Numbered from the stretch's first letter, positions 1 through 6,642 are shown. The stretch is DNA of 11,127 nt from Chloroflexota bacterium (GCA_024223125.1 JAAEOP010001035.1:1-11127); one strand, 5' to 3'. Numbers and translations are program-made. The notes: generated from the sequence alone by a model not told the origin.

Positions 1-2
1 AC

Positions 3-1115
3 GGCCGTTTCATAAACCGTTACGAAGCATTATGCCAGGCTGTCCATGTGTTGGGCGAACTCAGCCCGCGGGCATTGGACGCCATCGGCGGTATGGGTGA
101 GCAGATGAGTGTCCGTATTCTGGCCGCGTATCTGCGCCAGATAGGGCATAAAGCGCAAGCCATTGATGCCACCGAACTGATTGTGACGGATGACAATTTT
201 TTGAATGCCTCCCCTTTGTTTGCAGAGACGAATGAACAGGTACAGGAGCGATTACGGCCGTTGTTGGCTGAAGGCGTTATCCCCATCGTTACCGGTTTCA
301 TTGGGGCTACGCAAGACGGTATCACCACTACATTGGGGCGCGGCGGCTCCGACTACACCGGGGCTATTCTGGGCCAGGCGCTGCAAGCAAATGAAGTATG
401 GATTTGGACCGATGTAGACGGCGTGATGAGCGCCGACCCGCGCCTTGTGACCACAGCCAAAAGTATCGCCACCCTCAGCTACCGTGAAGTGTCTGAACTG
501 GCTTTTTATGGAGCTAAAGTGTTGCATCCAAAAACAATGCGGCCGTGTGTTGCCAATAACATCCCCCTGCGGATCAAAAACACCTTCAACCCCGATCATC
601 CCGGCACTGTCATCGTGCCCAATGGGGAGAATGGCAATGGGGGCATTAAAGCTGTCACCGCCATCAAAAACCTGAGCCTGATTACAGTAGAAGGAACGGG
701 TATGTTGGGCGTACCCGGTATTGCCGCCCGCACATTTGGCGCGGTGGCTCAGGGAGGTCACAGCGTTTTGCTCATCAGTCAGGCCTCTTCAGAGCAATCT
801 ATCTGTTTTGCGGCCGCTGATTTGGCCACGGCCGATATTATTGCCGGCCTGGAAAAAGCGTTTACCGAAGAGCTACAGCGGCAGGATATTGATCGTATCT
901 GGGCTATGGAGTCGGTTTCGATTGTAACCATTGTGGGCGCCGGCATGCGCCACACACCTGGTATTGCCGGCCGTATTTTTAACGTTCTGGGCAACAGCAG
1001 CGTCAATGTCATCGCCATCGCCCAGGGGTCTTCGGAGTGCAGTATTAGTGTGGTGGTGACGGATCATGATACGGGTACGGCCGTGAGCCAGATACACCGC
1101 CTGATTGGAAGTTAG
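3..1115 (+). CDS. lysC: Aspartate kinase (monofunctional), 5' end cut by window
   Basis: Phosphorylates L-aspartate with ATP to 4-phospho-aspartate, the first step to lysine, threonine and methionine; cytosolic. The frame is open back to the window edge (GRFINRYEALCQ...), so the N terminus with the usual KFGGTS motif lies outside; the GTG at 48 is internal. Visible kinase-fold motifs are TTLGRGGSDYT (about nt 327-359), TDVDGVMSADPR (about 408-443) and GAKVLHPKT (about 512-538). Two C-terminal ACT domains follow, around LSLITVEGTGMLGVPG (from about 673) and VSIVTIVGAGMRHTPG (from about 913), the usual site of amino-acid feedback control. The sequence resembles the ThrA-type kinase half (RALDAIGGMGEQMS), but the stop directly after the second ACT shows there is no fused homoserine dehydrogenase. 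About 370 residues are visible, against a usual 450-470. No terminator with a T-run is seen after it. Confidence 0.95.
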   Translation, partial: GRFINRYEALCQAVHVLGELSPRALDAIGGMGEQMSVRILAAYLRQIGHKAQAIDATELIVTDDNFLNASPLFAETNEQVQERLRPLLAEGVIPIVTGFIGATQDGITTTLGRGGSDYTGAILGQALQANEVWIWTDVDGVMSADPRLVTTAKSIATLSYREVSELAFYGAKVLHPKTMRPCVANNIPLRIKNTFNPDHPGTVIVPNGENGNGGIKAVTAIKNLSLITVEGTGMLGVPGIAARTFGAVAQGGHSVLLISQASSEQSICFAAADLATADIIAGLEKAFTEELQRQDIDRIWAMESVSIVTIVGAGMRHTPGIAGRIFNVLGNSSVNVIAIAQGSSECSISVVVTDHDTGTAVSQIHRLIGS

Positions 1116-1133
1116 CCATCGAGGATTTCTTAA

Positions 1134-1168
1134 TTGTTCTACTTGCAGACTTCAACTTGCAACTTTCT
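1134..1168. repeat. Degenerate heptamer tract (ACTTGCA-like)
   Basis: Just after the kinase stop the sequence can be read as 7-nt units: ttgttct, acttgca, gacttca, acttgca, actttct. Only two units are identical, so this may be the remains of a short tandem heptanucleotide repeat of the kind seen in intergenic DNA of cyanobacteria and some other bacteria, or chance. The 8-mer TTGCAGAC (1143-1150) recurs in the dyad at 2164-2171. Confidence 0.3.
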
Positions 1169-1273
1169 GTGTAACCATTCAGGTGCCCGGCACTTCATTA
1201 CCAAGTCTACTGGAGTAGCACACCCGTTTATAAGTGCCGGGCACCTTGGGGGAGTGAATGGTTACCTTTATGT
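1163..1273. mobile_element. MITE-like inverted-repeat element with flanking direct repeat
   Basis: The element core is 1171-1265. Its outer arms GTAACCATTCA (1171-1181) and TGAATGGTTAC (1255-1265) are perfect reverse complements. Inside them GGTGCCCGGCACTT (1182-1195) pairs perfectly with AAGTGCCGGGCACC (1232-1245). The right side carries nine extra bases, ttgggggag, between the two arms, and about 36 nt separate the inner arms. The core is directly flanked by CTTTCTGT (1163-1170) and CTTTATGT (1266-1273), 7 of 8 identical, which looks like an aged target-site duplication. There is no ORF inside. Each inner arm is itself nearly palindromic around GTGCC/GGCAC and shares its core with the hairpin at 3312-3344. 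It could also act as an RNA stem-loop after the kinase gene. Confidence 0.6.
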
Positions 1274-1279
1274 TATACT
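1274..1279 (+). promoter_or_regulatory. -10-like TATACT placed for leaderless start
   Basis: TATACT ends 7 nt before the ATG at 1287. A transcript from it would begin at or next to the start codon, which fits the lack of any Shine-Dalgarno upstream (cttttgacac-type sequence only). No convincing -35 hexamer is found; the region where it would lie is the right arm of the inverted-repeat element. Confidence 0.4.
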
Positions 1280-1286
1280 TTGACAC

Positions 1287-2009
1287 ATGACTATTCAGAC
1301 CTATCCTCAGGTAAAAACGATTGGTGAAGTGCCATCATCTGACCCTTTTCCTCTGCAATCCGGTGACCGGTTGTCGCGGGTTGAATTTGAACGCCGCTAC
1401 CAGGCTCACCCCGAAATAAAAAAAGCCGAATTGATTGAAGGAGTCGTTTTCGTATCTTCACCCATTCATTTTCAAAATCATGCTGATCCACATTTTGACA
1501 CTATTGCCTGGCTAGGCGCCTATTGTGCTGTGACGCTAGGGGTTAGGGGCGGCGACAATGCAACACTGCGTCTGGATTTTGAAAATGAAGTGCAGCCAGA
1601 TGTATTGTTACGGCTTGCTCCGGCGGCCGGTGGACAATCTGTTATCAGTGAAGATGATTACCTGGAAGGCGCGCCAGAGTTGATTGTAGAAGTAGTTGCC
1701 AGCAGTGCCAGCTATGATCTACATGATAAGCGCCGTGCTTATGCCCGCAACGGGGTGCAAGAATATCTGGTCTTGTTGGCTTATGAGCGGCAAGTAGTCT
1801 GGTTTGTTTTACGTGAAGGCGTGTATGAAGAACTTCAATCAGATGAAAAAGGTGTTTTACAAAGTGAGATATTTCCCGGTTTGTGGTTGGATGTGAAGGC
1901 GTTGTTAGCTGGAGATTTGTCGGCCGTCCTAACCACACTACAAACCGGGCTGAAATCTCCAGAACATATGGCCTTTGTAGAAACATTACAGACTAAATTG
2001 AGTACATGA
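1287..2009 (+). CDS. Uma2 family (DUF820) putative endonuclease
   Basis: A 240-residue protein with the Uma2 pattern, a PD-(D/E)XK nuclease-like fold whose biological substrate is unknown. Visible landmarks are the N-terminal strand and helix with KKAELIEGVVF (about 45-55), P-x-H-x-x-x-H at 59-65, QPDVLL with Asp105, ELIVEVVASS (131-140) with Glu135, and YDLHDKRRAYARNGVQEY (143-160) with Lys148, as expected for the active-site set. Family members are usually about 180-210 residues; the N terminus (1-25) and the last 30 residues are extra. The ATG at 1287 has no Shine-Dalgarno but sits 7 nt after a TATACT box. It stands alone, downstream of a MITE-like repeat. Uma2 genes are strongly multiplied in Chloroflexota and cyanobacteria, and single copies like this one give no functional hint. 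Confidence 0.88.
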   Translation: MTIQTYPQVKTIGEVPSSDPFPLQSGDRLSRVEFERRYQAHPEIKKAELIEGVVFVSSPIHFQNHADPHFDTIAWLGAYCAVTLGVRGGDNATLRLDFENEVQPDVLLRLAPAAGGQSVISEDDYLEGAPELIVEVVASSASYDLHDKRRAYARNGVQEYLVLLAYERQVVWFVLREGVYEELQSDEKGVLQSEIFPGLWLDVKALLAGDLSAVLTTLQTGLKSPEHMAFVETLQTKLST

Positions 2010-2068
2010 CCCTGTTTTGAATGAACACCGGTTAATCTGAAACTTAACCTTTTCCTCTTTTGGGCTTA

Positions 2069-2148
2069 ACGGCCGTCAACCCCCATCCCCCCCCATTGCC
2101 AACCTTCAAATGAACCGCTGTGCTTGTTTCACGGCCGTAAACCCCCAT
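2069..2148. repeat. Pair of 18-bp direct repeats upstream of the iron-binding gene
   Basis: ACGGCCGTCAACCCCCAT (2069-2086) and ACGGCCGTAAACCCCCAT (2131-2148) differ at one base and start 62 bp apart, about six helical turns. Each begins with the palindromic octamer that is dispersed through the window. The second copy overlaps the spacer and -10 of the predicted promoter, so a role as paired regulatory sites is possible but unproven. Confidence 0.55.
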
Positions 2149-2151
2149 AAT
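2124..2151 (+). promoter_or_regulatory. Candidate promoter of the substrate-binding gene
   Basis: TTGTTT (2124-2129) and CATAAT (2146-2151) are 16 nt apart; the -10 matches consensus at 5 of 6, the -35 at 3 of 6. The predicted start point, about 2158-2160, falls just before the dyad at 2163-2178 and about 40 nt before the start codon. Confidence 0.35.
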
Positions 2152-2162
2152 CACCAAAAAAG

Positions 2163-2178
2163 TTTGCAGACCTGCAAA
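2163..2178. promoter_or_regulatory. 16-bp dyad, possible operator
   Basis: TTTGCAG (2163-2169) and CTGCAAA (2172-2178) are perfect inverted 7-mers around AC. The dyad lies between the candidate promoter and the Shine-Dalgarno AAGGAG (2187-2192), the classical position for a repressor site. It does not match a Fur or DtxR box that I can recall, so the regulator is unknown. It may instead be a dispersed intergenic palindrome. Confidence 0.35.
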
Positions 2179-2195
2179 TTCAAAACAAGGAGTTT

Positions 2196-3272
2196 ATGAT
2201 GCGTCGTTTAGTCTATTTATTGATAGTTATAGTTTTGCTGCTGGCGGCTTGTCAATCGGCAGCCGATGAAGCAGTAGGAAGTGCGGCCGATACAGAAGCG
2301 GCCGATGTTACCGAAGATGGCGATACCTCTAACGGTAAACTGGTAATCTACTCCGGCCGCAGTGAAAGTCTGGTGCAGCCAATTATTGACGAATTCGCGG
2401 CCGCTACCGGCATTGAGGTAGAAGTACGCTATGGCAAAACGGCAGAAATGGCTGGTGTTTTGTTGGAAGAAGGCGAAAACAGTCCGGCCGATCTTTTTTA
2501 TGCCCAAGACCCTGGCGGTTTAGGGGCGGTACAGGCGGCTGGATTATTACGGCCGTTAGAAAGTGACATTTTAGACCAGGTTCCAGCCCGCTTTACGGCC
2601 GAAGATGGTTCCTGGGTAGGAATCTCTGGTCGAGCGCGAACGGTCGTTTACAACAACAATCTGTTTGATGACCCTGCCAACCAACTGCCCCAGGATTTGA
2701 TGGGCTTTACAGCGCTGGAGTGGAACGGCCGTATCGGTTGGGCGCCCTCTAATGGTTCCTTCCAGGCTATGGTCACCGCTTTGCGAGCTACCTGGGGTGA
2801 AGAGCAAACCCGCGCCTGGTTAGAAGGTATTCAGGTCAACAACCCTGTTGTCTACCCTAAAAACACCCCTATTGTAGAAGGCGTCGCCAACGGCGAAGTA
2901 GATGTAGGTTTTGTCAATCATTACTACCTCTACCGTTTCCTGAGCGAACATGGGGAAAGCTTCTCTGCCCGCAACTACTTTTTGCCGTCCGGCGGCCCTG
3001 GTTCGTTGATTATGGTCTCTGGCGCCGGCATATTGAATGGGGCAGATAATGTTGAGAATGCCCAGAAGTTTATTGATTATTTGCTCTCTCCGTCGGGACA
3101 GGCTTACTTCTCTTCTCAAACGTATGAGTATCCGGTGATTGAAGGCATAAAATCACAGGTGACGCCGACGCTGGCGGAACTGGATGAGATGGCGATGGAT
3201 ATTTCCCTGGCTGATCTAGCCGATTTGGCAGGAACGCAGGATATGTTGATTGATTTGGGAATTCTTGAATAA
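2196..3272 (+). CDS. Fe(III)-type ABC transporter substrate-binding lipoprotein (FbpA/FutA-like)
   Basis: Predicted to capture ferric iron outside the membrane and deliver it to an ABC importer. A short basic start and hydrophobic stretch end in the lipobox LLAAC (Cys19), followed by an acidic linker (about 20-47). The mature fold opens with KLVIYSGRSESLVQPIIDEF (48-67), typical of FbpA/FutA, and carries the paired tyrosines of NHYYLYR (Tyr243, Tyr244, Tyr246) that ligate Fe(III) in that family. Length 358 is normal. ATG codons lie at 2196 and 2199; AAGGAG at 2187-2192 is 3 nt from the first and 6 nt from the second, so 2199 is the better start. No permease or ATPase gene adjoins it: the next gene is convergent. 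The partners must lie elsewhere, or this is a stand-alone binding protein. Binding of another oxyanion or metal is possible. Confidence 0.9.
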   Translation: MMRRLVYLLIVIVLLLAACQSAADEAVGSAADTEAADVTEDGDTSNGKLVIYSGRSESLVQPIIDEFAAATGIEVEVRYGKTAEMAGVLLEEGENSPADLFYAQDPGGLGAVQAAGLLRPLESDILDQVPARFTAEDGSWVGISGRARTVVYNNNLFDDPANQLPQDLMGFTALEWNGRIGWAPSNGSFQAMVTALRATWGEEQTRAWLEGIQVNNPVVYPKNTPIVEGVANGEVDVGFVNHYYLYRFLSEHGESFSARNYFLPSGGPGSLIMVSGAGILNGADNVENAQKFIDYLLSPSGQAYFSSQTYEYPVIEGIKSQVTPTLAELDEMAMDISLADLADLAGTQDMLIDLGILE

Positions 3273-3311
3273 CGGAATAGCGTTTATTGGAAAAGCCCAT
3301 ATAGACATGTT

Positions 3312-3344
3312 AAGTCCCCGGCACTTCCCAAGTGCCGGGGACTT
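3312..3344. repeat. REP-like perfect hairpin between convergent genes
   Basis: AAGTCCCCGGCACTT (3312-3326) pairs perfectly with AAGTGCCGGGGACTT (3330-3344) around a 3-nt loop, ccc. It shares the CCCGGCACTT core with the arms of the element at 1171-1265. There is no T-run on either side, so it is not a standard intrinsic terminator, although it lies 40 nt past the upstream stop, between convergent genes, and could block or stabilise transcript ends. Sequences of this type are often spread by RAYT/IS200-like transposases; none is encoded here. Confidence 0.65.
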
Positions 3345-3442
3345 TGTGATATGCTCTCTAAACGACACACGATGAGATATTTATGTCAAACTATTGCAAA
3401 CTATAAAAAGTATCCGTATTTACGGTGTGCCATTTGTCCACA

Positions 3443-4402
3443 TTACCGTTGTCTGAACAGATAGCGGCGCAGGGAGATGGGGGTCAGGGGCGGTGTGCTT
3501 TTGCTGGGCTGACGGGTTTGGATAATTTTTTTTGCGGCTTTGACGGCCTGATAACGGCCGTTGAGGGCGGCTCTGTTTTTTTGTTTGAGGGTTTGGACGA
3601 GAACGGCCGTTGTATCGAACAGGAAAATCAACGGGAGATACCACAAGAGTTGAGGCCAGGGATAGTTTTTCAGAATGGTCAGGAGTTTGTTTTTGCCCAG
3701 CAGCGTCAGTTTGAGGGCGGGGGTTTGTTCGCCTGTGGCGGAATGCCAATGTTTCACTTTGGCGGCGGGGGTGTATTGGCAGCGCCAGCCATACCGCTGT
3801 GCCCGCCAGGCGAGATCGACGTCTTCATAGTAGGCAAAGTAGCTTTCGTCGAACAGGCCGATTTCGTCTAGCATTTGTTTGCTGTATAAGGCGGCAGAGG
3901 CGGAGGGTCCAAAAACGAGGCGTGGCTTGAGGGCGGTGGAGACAATTTGCCCGTACCCACGATTCCAGGCGATGCCGGCTTTGTCTACTTCAATGCCGGC
4001 GGAGTCAAGCAGGGAGGGATACTGCCACAGGGTAATGAGGGAAGCTGCCATGCCTACATTTTTCACGTTTTTGCTGGAAACGGCCGTTACCAGCGCTTCC
4101 AGCCATTCCGGTTCGGGTACGGTGTCGTTGTTGAGGGTGGCGATGTATTCGCCGCGAGCGGCTTGAATGCCGATGTTGTTGGCTTTGGCGAAACCCCAAT
4201 TTTCTTCCAGCGCCAGCACGTGAACATGCGGCCAATCTTTCTTGATCCAGAGAATAGAATTGTCTTCTGATCCGTTGTCTACCACAATGGTCTCGAAGTT
4301 TGTGTGGGTTTGGGCGGCGAGCGCAGGCAGGCAGGTTTCCAGCCAAGTACGGCCGTTCCAATTCACGATGATCACAGAAACTTGCGGATATCCAGGGTGC
4401 AT
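3443..4402 (-). CDS. GT2 family glycosyltransferase (rhamnosyltransferase-like)
   Basis: An inverting GT-A glycosyltransferase that transfers a sugar from a nucleotide-sugar donor, probably in surface polysaccharide assembly; 319 residues. Motifs in order are VSVIIVNWNGRTWLETCL (8-25), VDNGSEDNS (41-49), ENWGFAKANNIGI (67-79), the metal/nucleotide motif LNNDT (90-94, in the DXD position) and SYFAYYEDVDLAWRAQRYGW (187-206) with the probable base in the ED pair at 193-194. A hydrophobic segment (about 250-270) suggests membrane association, and the tail is basic. This fits the GT2 subgroup often called rhamnosyltransferases, but the sugar cannot be named. The start sits only 3 nt after the T-tract of a terminator and has no Shine-Dalgarno; no other in-frame start exists nearby upstream, and VSVIIVNWN must be near the N terminus. 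Confidence 0.92.
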   Translation of the reverse strand: MHPGYPQVSVIIVNWNGRTWLETCLPALAAQTHTNFETIVVDNGSEDNSILWIKKDWPHVHVLALEENWGFAKANNIGIQAARGEYIATLNNDTVPEPEWLEALVTAVSSKNVKNVGMAASLITLWQYPSLLDSAGIEVDKAGIAWNRGYGQIVSTALKPRLVFGPSASAALYSKQMLDEIGLFDESYFAYYEDVDLAWRAQRYGWRCQYTPAAKVKHWHSATGEQTPALKLTLLGKNKLLTILKNYPWPQLLWYLPLIFLFDTTAVLVQTLKQKNRAALNGRYQAVKAAKKIIQTRQPSKSTPPLTPISLRRYLFRQR

Positions 4403-4405
4403 AAC

Positions 4406-4441
4406 AAAAAAAGAGGCGAACGATATGCACCGTTCGCCTCT
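4406..4441 (-). terminator. Intrinsic terminator of the exported-protein gene
   Basis: On the minus strand an 11-bp perfect stem (AGAGGCGAACG with CGTTCGCCTCT) around the 8-nt loop GTGCATAT is followed at once by seven T (plus-strand A at 4406-4412, the last of which also pairs in the stem). It lies 18 nt after the stop of the upstream gene and ends 3 nt before the ATG of the GT2 gene. It therefore separates the two genes, or gates read-through between them. Confidence 0.85.
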
Positions 4442-4459
4442 GTAAAAAGATACTTATTA

Positions 4460-6358
4460 TTAATCACGAACAATCACAGGCGCCTCGCTGCATTGATAGG
4501 TTGTATTATACAGGTCTTGCGCTTCAATGCAGATGTAATATGTCTCTGGGGCGACGGCGGTTGTATCCCAGACATAACAATCTCCGGTGCAATTGTAGGT
4601 ATTATTCATTATGACCGGCAGAAAGATGAAATAGGTGTCATTGGCATTGGCTGGGCTGATGGAAAGGGAATGTACCGCAGCGGGTACAAACACGGTGTCT
4701 ATGAGAGACCTACCGTTATCCGGGTTCGTATCCACATCATAATAAAAAGTAAGATTGACATCCTGACTGTCTGTAATCTCATACTCAATGAGAAAGAGTT
4801 CTCCTTGTTGAACCTCATCCATTGCCGTCAACTTTATCCAATCTAACTGGAGGTCATTGGGCAGCAGACTCAGATAGAGTTCTGCCGGATCAAACCGTAA
4901 CCGGTTCGGAGCAGAATTGAGCCAGGAGCGTTGAACTGAATGTGCTTCATCAACGATGTCATCAGCCCACAGGTCCAGTTTGTATGTATTCCAGTCCTCG
5001 TCCAATACAACGTCCCGGCTCATCACAATCTCTTGAGAGGTATTGCCGTTGGCCCCCTGCTGCCACCAGCCAAATCTGGAAACCCAGCCCTGTTCAACGT
5101 TTTGCTGTCCGTCTAAAGAATAGTGGTAGCTAAGATACCGGAACGTATCGGTATCAATTGTCGGGTCGAATACGCCCGGCGTATTCATATGCCCCAGCAC
5201 AAAGCGAGCGTCTGTATAGACATTGTCGATTGAACAACCAGTCAGGACAGCAGAATAAATACCTGTAAAAGTTGGGTTACTCACACAAGTTTCCCATCCG
5301 ATAGGCAAGCTGTCATTCAAATCATCATTCTGCTCCATATCCCAGGCATCGCCTAAAACAGAAGCAGAATACTCTTCACCACTTGTTTTACTCGGCTTCG
5401 AAATCGAAACTTGTGGTGGAGCGTTTAGAGTTAAGGTTCCAGGGCTCCACGAAATACCACTACCGGTATCTATTCCGATATAATACGAGCCACTGGGCAA
5501 AACGCCTGCTTGCAACGTGTAAGATCCCGCGATTCCGTCTACATTACTTGCCATCAAAATATCATTGCTATCAAAAGTGTTATTCCCAGGGCTTGCATAA
5601 ATATCATAATTTGAAACGCCGCTACCATTTGTCCAGTCAATGGTATAAGGTTGACTCGTACTTGGATCTTCGGCCGTCAATCGAGCCCAATCCAACTTAA
5701 CTATCGCCCCGGCTGCATCAGCCCCCGCAAACGGATGAATAGCCAAATCACGGATGAATCCAGACCAATTTTGTTGTCCCCGTTGAATGCCAATACTTTG
5801 CAGGTCAATTGTAATAGTGTGCCAATCTGCAGTTGCCGGTAAGGAATAACTATTTGATATGCCTTTCACTGCATCCGTATACGTATCTTCAGAATACCAC
5901 TCAATCAGCCCCGAATTACAGCTTGTACAGCTTTTATAAATGCGGAAAGTAAGATAACGATACTCATCTGCGTTGATAGGGTAATTGTACCCAATCTTAC
6001 CGATGCGTAAGGATGTGTGATTGGGCGCCCCGGCTTTCAGCAAGGTGATTTTTTCTCCACCCTGCCCCGTGGGCATGGTCGCAGAATAGATGCCATTGCT
6101 AAACGTACTGTTCACCATGCCGCTGTCAGCCCGGTACCTCGTCAAGTCTGAAGGTTGGGCCATATCCCAGGGATCGCCCATGATAGTTGTTGCAAACTCA
6201 TCTACCTCGGATAAAGTATCTCCATCGGCGCTGGGAACGTTTATGGTAACAGTGGGCGCCGCCAGACTTGAATGACTATCCAGTAGAATGATCAAAGCGC
6301 CCATGATAAAAATGTTGAGCAGCAACGAGAATCTGGGAAAAATTTCATCTGTTTTCAT
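4460..6358 (-). CDS. Large exported protein with duplicated beta-rich modules, function unknown
   Basis: 632 residues. A signal peptide (hydrophobic 11-27, likely cleavage after SSLAA at 30-34) directs it outside. The rest is an internal duplication A-B-A'-B'. Module A runs from GDPWDM (61-66) through DEYRYLTF (131-138) to LDWARLTA (222-229); A' runs from GDAWDM (336-341) through TFRYLSYH (405-412) to LDWIKLTA (505-512), with nearly equal spacing (161 and 169). Each is followed by a shorter beta domain (about 238-310 and 522-630). A jelly-roll or carbohydrate-binding-like fold is my inference for A; no catalytic motif is visible. B' carries an extra Cys-rich stretch with IFLPVIMNN (578-586). 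The start has AAAGG 6 nt upstream. The gene holds no exact ACGGCCGT, unlike the left part of the window. Flanking glycosyltransferases suggest a surface-glycan role. Confidence 0.8.
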   Translation of the reverse strand: MKTDEIFPRFSLLLNIFIMGALIILLDSHSSLAAPTVTINVPSADGDTLSEVDEFATTIMGDPWDMAQPSDLTRYRADSGMVNSTFSNGIYSATMPTGQGGEKITLLKAGAPNHTSLRIGKIGYNYPINADEYRYLTFRIYKSCTSCNSGLIEWYSEDTYTDAVKGISNSYSLPATADWHTITIDLQSIGIQRGQQNWSGFIRDLAIHPFAGADAAGAIVKLDWARLTAEDPSTSQPYTIDWTNGSGVSNYDIYASPGNNTFDSNDILMASNVDGIAGSYTLQAGVLPSGSYYIGIDTGSGISWSPGTLTLNAPPQVSISKPSKTSGEEYSASVLGDAWDMEQNDDLNDSLPIGWETCVSNPTFTGIYSAVLTGCSIDNVYTDARFVLGHMNTPGVFDPTIDTDTFRYLSYHYSLDGQQNVEQGWVSRFGWWQQGANGNTSQEIVMSRDVVLDEDWNTYKLDLWADDIVDEAHSVQRSWLNSAPNRLRFDPAELYLSLLPNDLQLDWIKLTAMDEVQQGELFLIEYEITDSQDVNLTFYYDVDTNPDNGRSLIDTVFVPAAVHSLSISPANANDTYFIFLPVIMNNTYNCTGDCYVWDTTAVAPETYYICIEAQDLYNTTYQCSEAPVIVRD

Positions 6359-6642
6359 GTTGAGCCTTTACCAATAATACTCATTCATATTGCCAGAACC
6401 TATAATATAGGATTCTAGTATACACGATAAGACAATCCTGTTACATCATACTACGATAGTTGGGGGAATTGGGCAATTACTTTGGGGCCAACACATGATT
6501 TTGAGACAGTAATTGTGTTTGCCAACGTATATTTGCCCCAGATCCCACTGTTTGAATTGTGTGCGTTTGTTGTTAAACTTGACTTATATTTTTAAAAACT
6601 TCCCGGTAAATTTTATGAGATCTAAGAGGTAATAAGTATCGT
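6359..6642. promoter_or_regulatory. Divergent AT-rich intergenic region
   Basis: This 284-nt gap separates the divergent exported-protein and sulfotransferase genes, so it should hold both promoters. The odd palindrome CCTATAATATAGG (6399-6411) gives -10-like hexamers on both strands about 40 nt from the minus-strand start. TTGACT (6579-6584) and TATATT (6586-6591) lie before the sulfotransferase, but neither forms a well-spaced promoter pair. No ORF or RNA gene was recognised. Confidence 0.4.

Noticed and set aside
252..761. 169-residue minus-strand ORF in the aspartate kinase region
   Set aside because: Antisense to conserved kinase motifs; no recognisable features.
48..1115. GTG at 48 as the true start of the aspartate kinase
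   Set aside because: The frame stays open and family-like upstream to the window edge, and the N-terminal kinase motifs are missing, so the gene is truncated by the window.
1171..1265. Inverted repeat read as an intrinsic terminator for the kinase gene
   Set aside because: The loop is about 36 nt long, a 9-nt bulge interrupts the stem, and no T-run follows; the direct-repeat flanks favour a mobile element.
2069..2148. CRISPR array from the repeated 18-mers
   Set aside because: Only two copies, 44 bp between them, C-rich and unlike CRISPR repeats; no cas genes nearby.
810..2404. Two NotI sites GCGGCCGC (810-817 and 2397-2404) as possible engineered sites
   Set aside because: Both lie in coding sequence and are explained by the general excess of the CGGCCG core.
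3425..3871. 148-residue plus-strand ORF opposite the GT2 gene
   Set aside because: Gly/Phe-rich antisense shadow of a gene with full GT2 motifs; no family resemblance and no ribosome site.
4304..4846. 180-residue plus-strand ORF spanning the terminator
   Set aside because: It crosses the terminator hairpin and lies antisense to two better-supported genes, with composition that looks random.
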